DNA from: Plumapathes pennacea
Taxonomy: Eukaryota > Cnidaria > Anthozoa > Antipatharia > Myriopathidae
Direction: 5' to 3'
Assembly: GCA_964036295.1 (NCBI GenBank)
Contig: OZ038465.1
Span: 17,506,167-17,570,166 of the forward strand
Length of the DNA stretch: 64,000 nt
Shown here: positions 11,239 through 23,900 of the stretch, piece by piece
Layout of the letters: each line of letters starts with the position of its first letter
How positions within the stretch are numbered: the first letter of the stretch is position 1
Program-made: the position numbers and the translations under genes
Notes under the pieces: model-generated
Database searches by the model: none
What the model was told of the DNA's origin: nothing
The model's input: the letters and a program-made list of their open reading frames with translations, nothing else

Positions 11239-12260
11239 GTCGCATTCTTAACATGAGTAATTTGATTATGTTAAGAATACGACCGGAGGCCGTATTCTTA
11301 AAGTGATTGAATCGATCATTTCCAGTATACGACCTCAACCATAATTTTCAGGGGGGTGAAATAGGATTTTGATCATTTTAGGAACACGACCGGTCGTTTT
11401 CTTAAAATGACTAAGTTTTTCAATTTAGGTTTACGACCTGTCGTATTCTTAACATGAAAAACGTGCTCATTTCAGGAACACGACCGGTCGTTTTCTTAAA
11501 ATTACAATCATGGCCAAAAGTGTTGGGACAATTCAAATCCCCCCCCCCTCCCCTCCCCTCCCCTCCCCTCCCCAAATAAATATTGCTCCAACTCACACCA
11601 ACATTGATTCAGGGGGAGGGGGGCACCATAGCTACCTCTAGTGTTAATGATTTTGTTTCAGTACAAAATACATAGCCTTGGGGTAAAGCAGTAGGTCGTA
11701 AATTCATATTCAGTCAGCATCGTCCCAACTAATTTTGGCCATTATTGTAGGTTTTTCATAGGTTTACGACCGGTCGCATTCTTGCAAAAATGTATATGCT
11801 TTTAACTATTATTCTTTACGCAAGAAAGCATAAGCACAAGCGCAAGCACGAGAGTCCTTATTTCACAGTAAAAACAGGCTCGACGCAAGCGCAAGCACAA
11901 GGATCAAAATATGTTTATGTTTAAGATAAATTCTATGGCCGATCTTCCACAGTACAAACCGCTTTGTTAATTTTTTAGAAAGTATTTATCATCGTAGTGT
12001 TGTAGGAAAGTTGGGTAATCCGTATCTCCCACTCAGTGGTTATTATTTGCATATAGTATTCGTTCCTACCTTCCTTATACCTCATCCTCACCAACACGCT
12101 AGTTTGTTTGGCTCTTTATTTCTGTTAATTTTTGTTTTTGTTTGGTTTCTTGTTAGGCTGCTTTACACGAACGACTCAAGCAAAAGTATAAGCGCAAGCA
12201 TAAGCTTAGCGCATAGAGAATGACAGTGGCGACATATTAAGCATAAGGATCAAACACGTC
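11239..12260. mobile_element. Left half of the ACGACCGGTCGT palindromic element, block 1
   Basis: Starts GTCGCATTCTTAACATG, forming a small hairpin with CATGTTAAGAATACGAC. It continues with modules centred on the perfect palindrome ACGACCGGTCGT or close variants (for example at 11389, 11432, 11478, 11766). It includes a C-rich run at about 11539-11572 and degenerate CGCAAGCACAAG-type repeats (11820-11905, 12175-12215). Compared with block 3, only the left arm and inner part are present. The sequence ends at CAAACACGTC and passes straight into satellite. Confidence 0.8.
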
Positions 12261-14810
12261 CCCCACCTAGGTGGAAACGTACCTTCTCTTAGTTCGAATC
12301 CCGTTCCAGCATGTAGTTTTTCAGTTCAATAAACTTTTCACCTGCTTGATGCGCTGTGTACCTGCGAACAGTAGTATTCACTGTTATTTTTTTTTTTTTT
12401 TTCATTTTTAAACTATCATTTTGCCTCCATACGTACCTCTTTAACATAATATTTTAAAACCGCCGGAGGCGAAAATCTAGTAGTAAATGTTTTCTGATAA
12501 ATCTCGGCGTAATTATGGGACCCTTATTTCGGACGAACAAACAACATTGCCAGTGCATCCATTCCAACACTCAGTTTAACAAATATACCTAAATTTTACA
12601 GCACGTACAAGCATCAATGTTATTTAAAACACAAATATATTCCGAAATGAACGTTATATAGTAAACATGCGCACTACGGAGGCAATGTGGATCCCATAAT
12701 TGCGCCAAGCAAATTCACGCTACATTAACTACTAGTTTTTCGCCTTCGGCGGTTTTAAAACATTATATTGAAACGTGATACATGGAGGAAAAATAATAGC
12801 AAGGCACAAGTTTGAGAACATTAATGCAACTTTCTTTCGTCCAGCCTTTCTTATAACCATATGAGATTCACACCAAATGAAGGGTACTTTGACCTTGATT
12901 TTTTAATAAACAGAATCCCCCACCTTTGACCCCACCCCACCTAGGGGAAACGCACCTTTCCTTAGTTCGAATCCCGTTCCAGCATGTAGTTTCTTCAGTT
13001 CATTCCAATAAACTTTTCACCTGCTTGATGCGCTGTGTACCTGCGAACAGTAGTATTCACTCTTATTATTATTTTTTTTTTTTTTCATCTTTAAACTATC
13101 ATTTTGTCTCCATACGTACTTCTTTAATATAATATTTTAAAACCGCCGGAGGCGAAAATCTAGTAGTAAATGTTTTCTCATAAACCTCGGCGTAATTATG
13201 GGACCCTTATTTCGGACTAACAAACAACATTGCCAGTGCATCCATTCCAACACTCAGTTTAACAAATATACCTAAATTTTACAACACGTACAAGCATCAA
13301 TGTTATTTATAACACGAATATATTCCGAAATGAACGTTATATAGTAAACATGCGCACTACGGAGGCAATGTGGATCCCATAATTGCGCCAAGCAAATTCA
13401 CGCTACATTAACTACTAGTTTTTCGCCTTCGGCGGTTTTAAAATATTATATTGAAACGTGATACATGGAGGAAAAATGATAGGAAGGCACAAGTTTCAGA
13501 ACATTAATACAACTTTCTTTCGTCCAGCCTTTCTTATAACCAAGTGAGATTCACACCAAATGAAGGGTACTAGTTTGACCTTGATTGTTTAATAAAAAGA
13601 ATCCTCCACCCTAAAACCCACCCCACCTTGGGGAAACGTACCTTCTCTTAGTTCGAATCCCGTTCCAGCATGTAGTTTTTTCAGTTCAATAAACTTTTCA
13701 CCTGCTTGATGCGCTGTCTACCTGCGAACAGTAGTATTCACTGTTAATATATATATATTTTTTCATTTTTAAACTATCATTCTGCCTCCATGCGCACCTC
13801 TTTAATATAATATTTTAAAACCACCGGAGGCGAAAATCTAGTAGTAAATGTTTTCTGATAAACCTTGGCGTAATTATGGGACCCCACCCTAGACCCCACC
13901 CCACCTAGGGGAAACGTACCTTCTCTTAGTTCGAATCTCGTTCCAGCATGTAGTTTTATCAGTTCAATAAACTTTTCACCTGCTTGATGCGCTGTGTACC
14001 TGCGAACAGTAGTATTCACTGTTAATATATATATATATATTTTTTTTCATTTTTAAACTATCATTTTGTCTCCATACGTACTTCTTTAACATAATATTTT
14101 AAAACCGCCGGAGGCGAAAATTTAGTAGTAAATGTTTTCTCATAAACCTCGGCGTAATTATGGGACCCTTATTTCGGACGAACAAACAACATTGCCAGTG
14201 CATCCATTCCAACACTCAGTTTAACAAATATACCTAAATTTTACAGCACGTACAAGCATCAATGTTATTTAAAACACAAATATATTCCGAAATGAACGTT
14301 ATAAAGTAAACATGCGCACTACGGAGGCAATGTGGATCCCATAATTGCGCCAAGCAAATTCACGCTACATTAACTACTAGTTTTTCGCCTTCGGCGGTTT
14401 TAAAATATTATATTGAAACGTGATACATGGAGGAAAAATCATAGCAAGGCACAAGTTTGAGAACATTAATGCAACTTTCTTTCGTCCAGCCTTTCTTATA
14501 ACCAAGTGAGATTCACAGCAAATGAAGGGTACTTTGACCTTGATTGTTTAATAAAAAGAATCCCCCACCCTAGACCCCACCCCACCTAGGAGAATTGTAC
14601 CTTCTCTTAGTTCGAATCCCGTTCCAGCATGTAGTTTTTTCAGTTCAATAAACTTTTCACCTGCTTGATGCGCTGTGTACCTGCGAACAGTAGTATTTAT
14701 TGTTGATATATATATTTTTCATTTTTAAACTATCATTTTGCCTCCATACGTACCTCTTTAATATAATATTTTAAAACCGCCGGAGGCAAAAATCTAGTAG
14801 TAAATGTTTT
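12261..14810. repeat. Palindromic satellite array 2 (about 4 monomers)
   Basis: Enters the 670-bp satellite in mid-monomer at CCCCACCTAGG. The same inverted arms as array 1 are present. At about 13880 a monomer is shortened: GGGACCCC joins directly to ACCCTAGACCCC, deleting roughly 400 bp across a short ACCC match. TA-dinucleotide runs replace part of the T run near 13745 and 14025. The right end meets the next ACTCCC segment at the same satellite base as in array 3. Confidence 0.95.
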
Positions 14811-15005
14811 CACTCCCACTTTTTAACTCCCTCATGAGAATAAAAATTAACTCCCTAAATAGGAGTTGATATCACCCCTGTTTTGGAGTTAAAACAAATG
14901 AAGGGAGTTAGAAAGTGGGAGTGAAAACTGCTCTAAAAAAGGAGTCGTTCTGTACTTTTTTTTAACTCCCTTTTTGGAGTTAAAGTAACTCCCTGAAAAT
15001 AACAG
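14811..15005. repeat. Palindromic ACTCCC/GGGAGT terminal segment, block 2
   Basis: Intact version starting CACTCCCACTTTTTAACTCC. Its inverted partner GGGAGTTAGAAAGTGGGAGT lies about 95 bp further on, so the first roughly 115 bp can fold as one hairpin. A second module pair follows before the coding remnant. Confidence 0.75.
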
Positions 15006-17259
15006 TGCGGTCAAGAACAGGAGCTCTGGGCTCATGTCCGCAAGGAGGTGAGACTAGAATCAGCTGGTGAAAGTGCGTCCAGACGCAAAAGCTTCGATCC
15101 CTCCTCTGGCGTCACTGAACCTCTCGTTGAGGCATACAACCAAGCTGAATCGTTGCAAACAAAGCAACAAATTCTCTCGGTCTTCGCCAACGATTTCAGT
15201 CGGGTAGAACTAATAAATTTAATTCCAACACTATCCAAATCGCGGATAGATCAAGCACGACAGCACGCTACTGAGGCAGGTAAAGGACAGGCCGTCCAAC
15301 CAGACCCTATATTCCGTACGAGAATTTCAAGGGCACAAGTGGAACATTTCATCGACTACATTTCTCGGCCAGAAATGGTGCAAGATGTCGCATTTGGCAC
15401 AAAAGCCTAAAGCTTGACTCGGGCGATAGCATCATTATTCCAGCTGTGGTGAGAACGATGATTCCATCTAGAATAATCGAGCAGTACCAGAGCTACTATG
15501 AGCAGCAGAATTTCGAGCCAGCAGCACAGCGATCTTTGAATGATCGAGGTTTGTGTTGCTTCAGTTCAGAAGTCCTTGCAAGGCCTCCACAATACCACAG
15601 CAGAAGGAACTGAGGCCATCGACCGCGTGACAGACATAGTAAGCACCCTCAGCAGCCATGGATCGGAGGAAGGGTGTGTGAAATCTGTGCAGCAGAGACA
15701 ATAGATAACTCAAGACAGAGTTCAAGAGCCATGTTAGCAGAGAAGAAAGCTGCGCCGACCATTGCGTCACCTATGCGATGAGTGATCCCGGCAGCCAACA
15801 GTTCCGAAGTAGATGCCAGCATGCACATGATATCCAGTGCAGTACCTGCTTGTCACTAGAGAAAATCTTGGTCGAAACTGTTAATAAGATCAATCACATC
15901 TCTATGTCGGAGGATGAAAGGTCAAGGATGAAGCACGAATGCATGCAAAACATCGAGTTGATCAAGGCATGGAAAACACAACTATTGCGCACAGTGAACC
16001 AAGAGGTGGCAAAGCAAGACGCATTGGCGACCACTGACCTGGACACCTGTCTAATAATGATGGACTGGACGATGAAGTACCTGCCCCAGAACTACCGAGA
16101 GCGCATGAGTGATTTTTTTGGGAAGAGAGCTGGAAGAAGCTGGCACGTTAGCGCGGTCATCACTAAGAGCCAAGGAAAGCTTAACGTGGAATGCTTTGTA
16201 CATTTTGTTTGACACATGTACACAGACCAGCTTCGCAATGGCTTCTGTGGTGTGTAGATTCCGGGGATCAGCTTGCTCAACAATTTTGCCTTCGAGCAGA
16301 ATGGCGTCCGTGCTTGGCGTGGATACGACATTGGCCCTGGGAAACTGCTGCAGTACAGCGAATTACAGGTTCAGCCACAAGGAGATACCGGCCTGCAAGT
16401 TCTTCATGACTTTGGTCTTCGAACCCGTGACCTGGGATCAATCAGCGATGCACGTCGGGCTACCAGAGCGGAAATTTTCTCCTGCGTCGAAAACACTTGT
16501 GTGCTGACCTTCAAAACGATGGCGGAGGCGGAAGCACCCATGGACACGGGAAAGCATGTGCAGCCATCAGAATGCGAGTCAGTTTATGACACTGCGAGTA
16601 GAAGATGGGCAGAGGGAGTGAACGAGATGAACGTGATCAGTGGTCCAGCACTACGGATTGCAGTGGATGAAAGCCCTTCAACGTCGGCCGAGTGCAGCAT
16701 ACCTAAAGGATGGGCCCTCAAAACAACTAAAAGAGCCCCGAGGATGGTGGAAAAGGTCAAGGCTCATCTTACCGAGAAGTTCCACACCGGAGCTGCAAGA
16801 GGACAAAAATCAGATCCAGTCCAAGTAGCGAAGGAGATGAAGTTTGCCAGAGACGCCAGAGGCACCCTGCTCTTTCAGCCAGAGGAGTGGCGGACTGCCC
16901 AGCAAATCAGCAGCTTCTTCTTCCGTTTGTCTGCACTTCAGCGACACAGAATGCCCGAAAGTGCCGATGAAGACGAAGCCGATGAAGAGGACTTGGTGGC
17001 AATGAAAACGGAGCACCACCTCCAAGAGCTACATCGAGCAGTATTTGACAATATTGAAAGCCCCAACCACCCGATCAAAGTAAACAGCATCAGCAAATTT
17101 GACCTGCTGGGATCTGGTAAGCTGAGCACATTGAAGCTTGTCCAGTTGCGAGATATCTGCTCGGAGTTAAATCTCCAGACGCCTGGTCCACGTTCTAGAA
17201 AGCGTACTTTCATCGATCCATTGGAGGCCTTTGCAAACACTTGTTCTTGTCGTGAATAA
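15006..17259 (+). pseudogene. Transposase-like ORF family, broken and internally deleted, copy 2
   Basis: Same three-part layout and same internal deletion as copy 1. The first frame closes at 15410. The second part has a private 11-bp loss near 15698 and a nonsense change (GATAACTCA), so its continuous part starts near 15778 and ends at 16212. The third runs to 17259. The degenerate C2H2 finger again has Pro in place of the first zinc His. Nucleotide identity to copies 1 and 3 looks very high by eye, only scattered differences, implying recent duplication. Confidence 0.7.
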
Positions 17260-17967
17260 AAAGTATCGTATAGACAAGTGAATTTTAATTTTTAGTTTAA
17301 GCTTACACACGCAGGTACAAATTTATCGTTTTTCATTTAGTTATCCGTCGTTTGTCAAGTGCAATTGCTTTGTTTCTACAACGGCGGCTGATTTCATGCA
17401 TAAGGATACAAAAAGCTTTAATCATAGTACAATTGTTCCCACTGATATCGTTGACTGCCGTTCGTGAGGGCTATAAACGCGGAATGTATTATGCAATTTG
17501 ATTTTGAAATGTCGGGCGTCGAAGCTTTCTCACCACATGCAACGATACTTTATTTATCAAAAGCATGTTTCACACACACGAGAAGCCCAGTTAAACAAGC
17601 GTAAGCGTGACACGAAACGTGGGCGTGAGCGTGGCATCATACACGGATCAATTTCCAAGATATTTTGAGTATTTACATCAAATAAAAAGACCCACAAAGC
17701 CCTTAATTTGCCAAAATGAAATTTGACTACTGCATTTATTCAATGAAGTGTCTTCTGGAGTGGCTTTTATGGAGAACGGAGCGGCTTTTGTGGCACTTGC
17801 ATTGTAAGAGAAATTTGGCGGGAAAACTATTTTGAGTATTTAGACCGAAGAATGACATTAACAGCCGTTCATTTACCAAATATAGTTGCGAATACTGTAT
17901 TTGTGCAATAAAATGTCTTTTGGAGTAGTTTTACGGGGAACCGACCGATTTTGTGGTACAGTATAAT
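17260..17967. other. Non-coding 3' flank of the transposase-like ORF, block 2
   Basis: Same sequence as 7043-7750 with scattered substitutions. No ORF supported. It ends GTATAAT immediately before the BEL LTR, as in the other two blocks. Confidence 0.6.
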
Positions 17968-18192
17968 TGTCGGAAACTGACTTGTAGTTGATTTTAATCA
18001 CGGAAAGATTAGTGAGTGAAACGAGATACAGTCTTAAGTGGGATTAATTTGGGTAAGTGATAGGAGTGAATTGAGCCTTTGTGTGAGGGAGCGGGATGAA
18101 CTTCCTTTGGGAGTGATTGTGCGAAAACGAATAAAGCTTTATTTGGAACTTGTGATTCTGTGTTGCAACAAACGGGGAGGCAATTTGCGACA
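17968..18192 (+). repeat. BEL/Pao 5' LTR, block 2
   Basis: 225 bp, TGTCGGAAACTG to TTGCGACA, same internal 86-bp absence as in block 1. The following primer-binding site carries one change (TGGCATCTCCGACAGGG). Confidence 0.83.
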
Positions 18193-18289
18193 TATTGGCA
18201 TCTCCGACAGGGAACCAAACGCAGCTCAAACGCAGAGCAAAACAAGCCAGCAAGTGAAAGTCAATCGTTCCGCTTAGCGAAGCAACAAC

Positions 18290-19832
18290 ATGGAGAAGAA
18301 GATGTCTGTACTGGCGGGGAAGCTCAAAACCTAGAACTTCACCCTGAACAAAACCGAGGAGATAATCAGCAAACATAACCGTGAAGCCTTAGAGAAACAA
18401 GAGACGTCTATACTGACCAAGATTAGAGCCGTGAACAGTACCAAAGATGAGACTGAAGAACTGAAGTTTATCAACGGGGAGACGGACGAGCAAGTCCAAG
18501 AGTGGGGAAATGACATAGAGGCCGTGATTGCCAACGCTGACGAGAAGGTTCGCATCATTCGCCAGCATGTCAATCAAATAGAGGACGCCGAGCAAGCAGC
18601 AGAAAAAACCCAAGCCAGGAAGGAGCAGCTCGCCTTCGAAAAGAACCAGCACGAATTGCAACTGGCTCGCAAAGAAGAAGATCGACAGCGTCAACTCCAA
18701 TTCGAGCGCGAGCTACTAGAGCAGAAACTCCAGTACCAAAAGGATTTGGAGGCAGCGTTACCTGATGGAGTCCCTGACAACACCGCAAATCAGGGAGCGG
18801 CCGCGAAATTACCGAAGCTCTCAATAACACGATTCAACGGGACGTACGAAGCATGGCTACCCTTTTGGGGGAAATTTACGACGGAAATCGACGGGTCGGG
18901 CTTGGCCGCAGTTACCAAATTTGCCTATTTGAAGGAATTGCTCGAGCCGAACGTTCGACTAGAAATCGAAGGCCGTGGTTGCCACTAAAGAGGGTTACGA
19001 AAGTGCCAAAGCGATCCTGGAGGCGGAATACGGCCAGACTGAGGAAATAGTCAACGCTTAAAGACAAAACATAGCCAATCTTCCAGTCATCACAGGGTCC
19101 AACCCAAGAAAAAGTACAAGAGTATTACAAAAAACTATCGTACAACGTTCAGAGTCTTGAGACGGTGGGGAAACTTAATCAAGTCACGGTAACGTGAGAT
19201 CGGTCCTCGACAAACTGAAAGGAATCAAGTCCGAACTTGTCCGCGGACAGGATGGGTGGCAGAGCTGGGATTTTCATAAACTGTTAAGCGCTCTAAAACG
19301 TTGGAAGGACATAAACCCTATCGAGATGTATGAGAACCCGGAAAAGCCCACTCCTCAAAAACGCCACGAAGGGCGAACCCGGTTGTTCAATGCGGTCGAC
19401 AATGAAAGCCTGAAACGTGGGTGTGCCTACTGTGACGAGGGACACGCTTCGACTGATTGCACGCGCGTGACCACAGTAGATGTGAGGAAAAGAATGTTGG
19501 CCCAAAACAAGCTTTCCTTCAATTGCACCGGGGCAAAACACCGTGCAGCTGACTGCAAGAGCGAGAAGAGATGCCTGAAGTGCGGATCACGACATCACAC
19601 TTCAATTTGCACCTCCACAGCACACCTAATGACAGCCAGAAAAGTGGGAAAGGGCGCTGTCGTGTATCCAGTGGTCGTGGTGGAAGTGGAAGGCGTGAAA
19701 TGCCGGGCCCTACTCGACACGGGGGCCGGTAGTTCCTATGCCTCCGCCGCACTTCTGGACAAACTTCCCAAGTGTTCCAGCTCCCGAGAGATACGGGTTC
19801 ACTACGGGTATTGGGCCACAGGCAAACTAGAG
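18290..19832 (+). pseudogene. BEL/Pao gag-protease, copy 2 (most degraded)
   Basis: Same architecture as copy 1 but with more lesions. Codon 15 is TAG (18332-18334). The DUF1759-like core is altered near 18973 (EGLPFT becomes EGRGCH then stop). The shared TAA lies at 19059-19061, and small indels occur near 19112 and 19187. From about 19194 the frame is open again through three knuckles, where one Cys is lost (FNC remains but the first Cys of the second knuckle is Ser), and the DTGAGSSYASAAL protease motif. It ends at the palindromic element. Confidence 0.87.
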
Positions 19833-20970
19833 GTCGCATTCTTAACATGAGTGATTTGATCATGTTAAGAATACGACCGGAGGCCGTATTCTTAAAGTGA
19901 ATGAATCGATCATTTCCAGTATACGACCTCAACCATAATTTGCAGGGGGGTGAAATAGGATTTTGATCATTTTAGGAACACGACCGGTCGTTTTCTTAAA
20001 ATGATCAAGTTTTTCAATTTAGGTTTACAACCCGTCGTATTTTTAACATGAAAAACGTACTCATTTCAGGAACACGACCGGTCGTTTTCTTAAAATGATC
20101 AAGTTTTTCAATTTAGGTTTACGACCGGTCGTATTCTTAACATGAAAAACGTGCTCATTTCAGGAACACGACCGGTCGTTTTCTTAAAATTACAATCATG
20201 GCCAAAAGTGGTGGGACGATTCAAATCCCCCCCCCCCCCCCCCTCTCTCCTCCCCTCCCCTCCCCAAATAAATATTGCACCAACTCACACCAACATTGAT
20301 TTAGGGGGAGGGGGGCATCATAGCTACCTGTAGTGTTAATGATTTTGTTTCAGTACAAAATACATAGCCTTGGGGTAAAGCAGTAGGTCGTAAATTTATA
20401 TTCAGTCAGCATCGTCCCAACTAATTTTGGCCATTATTGTAGGTTTTTCATAGGTTTACGACCGGTCGCATTCTTGCAAAAATGTATATGTTTTTAACTA
20501 TTATTCTTTACGCAAGAAAGCATAAGCACAAGCGCAAGCACGAGAGTCCTTATTTCACAGTCTCGACGCAAGCGTAAGCACAAGGATCAAAATATGTTTA
20601 TGTTTAAGATAAATTCTATGGCCAATCTTCAACAGTACAAACCGCTTTGTTTATTTTTTAGAAAGTATTTATCATCGTAGTTTTGTAGGAAAGGTTGGTA
20701 ATCCATATCTCCCACTCAGTGGTTATTATTTGCATACAGTCTTCATTCCTACCTTCCTTATACCCATCCTCACCAACACGCTAGTTTGTTTGGCTCTTTA
20801 TTTCTGTTAATTTTTGTTTTTGTTTGGTTTCTTGTTATAACATGCATTATATTTCCTCCGTTAAAGGCTGCTTTACACGAACGACTCAAGCAAAAGTATA
20901 AGCGCAAGCATAAGCTTAGCGCATAGAGAGTGACAGTGGCGACATATTAAGCATAAGGATCAAACACGTC
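19833..20970. mobile_element. Left half of the ACGACCGGTCGT palindromic element, block 2
   Basis: As in block 1, but with one extra unit of about 90 bp of the ACGACCGGTCGT module (units near 19979, 20070 and 20165), making three where blocks 1 and 3 have two. The C run at about 20227-20243 is longer than in block 1. It ends at the same CAAACACGTC breakpoint and joins satellite. Confidence 0.8.
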
Positions 20971-23900
20971 CCCCACCTAGGGGAAACGTACCTTCTCTTA
21001 GTTCGAATCCCGTTCCAGCATGTAGTTTTATCAGTTCAATAAACTTTTCACCTGCTTGATGCGCTGTGTACCTACGAACAGTAGTATTCACTGTTATTTT
21101 ATTTTATTTTTTTCATTTTTAAACTATCATTTTGCCTCCATACGTACCTCTTTAATATAATATTTTAAAACCGCCGGAGGCGAAAATCTAATAGTAAATG
21201 TTTTCTGATAAACCTCGGCGTAATTATGGGACCCTTATTTCGGACGAACAAACAACATTGCCAGTGCATCCATTCCAACACTCAGTTTAACAAATATACC
21301 TAAATTTTACAGCACTTACAAGCATCAATGTTATTTAAAACACGAATATATTCCGAAATGAACGTTATATAGTAAACATGCGCACTACGGAGGCAATGTG
21401 GATCCCATAATTGCTCCAAGCAAAATCACGCTACATTAACTACTAGTTTTTCGCCTTCGGCGGTTTTACAAAAATTATATTGAAACGTGATACATGGAGG
21501 AAAAATCATAGCAAGGCACAAGTTTGAGAACATTAATGCAACTTTCTTTCGTACAGCCTTTCTTATAACCAAGTGAGATTCACAGCAAATGAAGGGTACT
21601 TTGACCTTGATTTTTTAATAATAAGAATCCCCCACCTTTGACCCCACCCCACCTAGGGGAAACGCACCTTTCCTTAGTTCGAATCCCGTTCCATCATGTA
21701 GTTTCTTCAGTTCAATAAACTTTTCACCTGCTTGATGCGCTGTGTACCTGCGAACAGTAGTATTCATTGTTTTTTCTTTTTTTTTCATTTTTAAACTATC
21801 ATTTTGTCTCCATACGTACCCCTTTAATATAATATTTAAAAACCGCCGGAAGCGAAAATCTAGTAGTAAATGTTTTCTCATAAACCTCGGCGTAATTATG
21901 GGACCCTTATTTCGGACGAACAAACAACATTGCCAGTGAATCCATTCCAACACTCAGTTTAACAAATATACCTAAAGTTTACAGCACGTACAAGCATCAA
22001 TGTTATTTATAAGACGATTATATTCCGAAATGAACGTTATATAGTAACCATGCGCACTACGGAGGCAATGTGGATCCCATAATTGCTCCAAGCAAAATCA
22101 CGCTACATTAACTACTAGTTTTTCGCCTTCGGCGGTTTTAAAAAATTATATTGAAACGTGATACATGGAGGAAAAAGGATAGCAAGGCACAAGTTTGAGA
22201 ACAGTAATGCAACTTTCTTTCGTCCAACCTTTCTTTTAACCAAGGGAGATTCACAGCAAATGAAGGGTACTTTGACCTTGATTTTTTAATAAAAAGAATC
22301 CCCCACCTTGGACCCCACCCCACCTAGGGGAAACGCACCTTTCCTTAGTTCGAATCCCGTTCCAGCATGTAGTTTCTTCAGTTCAATAAACTTTTCACCT
22401 GCTTGATGCGCTGTGTACCTGCCAACAGTAGTATTCACTGTTATTTATTTATCTATTTTTTTCATTTTTAAACCATCATTTTGTCTCCATACGTACCTCT
22501 TTAATATAATATTTTAAAACCGCCGGAGGCGAAAATCTAGTAGTAAATGTTTTCTCATAATCCTCGGCGTAATTATGGGACCCTTATTTCGGACGAACAA
22601 ACAACATTGCCAGTGCATCCATTCCAACACTCAGTTTAACAAATATACCTAAATTTTACAGCACTTACAAGCATCAATGTTATTTATAACACGAATATAT
22701 TCCGAAATGAACGTTATATAGTAAACATGCGCACTACGGAGGCAATGTGGATCCCATAATTGCTCCAAGCAAAATCACGCTACATTAACTACTAGTTTTT
22801 CGCCTTCGGCGGTTTTACAAAAATTATATTGAAACGTGATACATGGAGGAAAAATGATAGCAAGGCACAAGTTTGAGAACATTAATGCAACTTTCTTTCG
22901 TCCAGCCTTACTTATAACCAAGTGAGATTCACAGCAAATGAAGGGTACTTTGACCTTGATTTTTTAATAAAAAGAATCCCCCACCTTGGACCCCACCCCA
23001 CCTAGGGGAAACGCACCTTTCCTTAGTTCGAATCCCGTTCCAGCATGTAGTTTCTTCAGTTCAATAAACTTTTCACCTGCTTTATGCGCTGTGTTCCTGT
23101 CAACAGTAGTATTCACTGTTATTATTTTTTTTTTTTTTCATTTTTAAACCATCATTTTGTCTCCATACGTACCTCTTTAATATAATATTTTAAAACCGCC
23201 GGAGGCGAAAATCTAGTAGTAAATGTTTTCTGATAAACCTCGGCGTAATTATGGGACCCTTATTTCGGACGAACAAACAACATTGCCAGTGAATCCATTC
23301 CAACACTCAGTTTAACAAATATACCTAAATTTTACAGCACTTACAAGCATCAATGTTATTTATAACACGAATATATTCCGAAATGAACGTTATATAGTAA
23401 ACATGCGCACTACGGAGGCAATGTGGATCCCATAATTGCTCCAAGCAAAATCACGCTTCATTAACTACTAGTTTTTCGCCTTCGGCGGTTTTACAAAAAT
23501 TATATTGAAACGTGATACATGGAGGAAAAATGATAGCAAGGCACAAGTTTGAGAACATTAATGCAACTTTCTTTCGTACAGCCTTTCTTATAACCAAGTG
23601 AGATTCACAGCAAATGAAGGGTACTTTGACCTTGATTGTTTAATAAAAAGAATCCCCCACCTTGGACCCCACCCCACCCAGGGGAAACGCACCTTTCCTT
23701 AGTTCGAATCCCGTTCCATCATGTAGTCTCTTCAGTTCAATAAACTTTTCACCTGTTTCATGCGCTGTGTACCTGCGAACAGTAGTATTCATTGTTTTTT
23801 TTTTTTATTTTTAAAGTATCATTTTGTCTCCATACGTACCCCTTTAATATAATATTTTAAAACCGCCGGAGGCGAAAATCTAGTAGTAAATGTTTTCTCA

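Noticed and set aside
21615-21953. Minus-strand ORF of 112 codons in the satellite
   Set aside because: It is satellite sequence. The frame is broken by indels in other monomers (compare 26331-26594, 13777-14019) and the composition follows the repeat.
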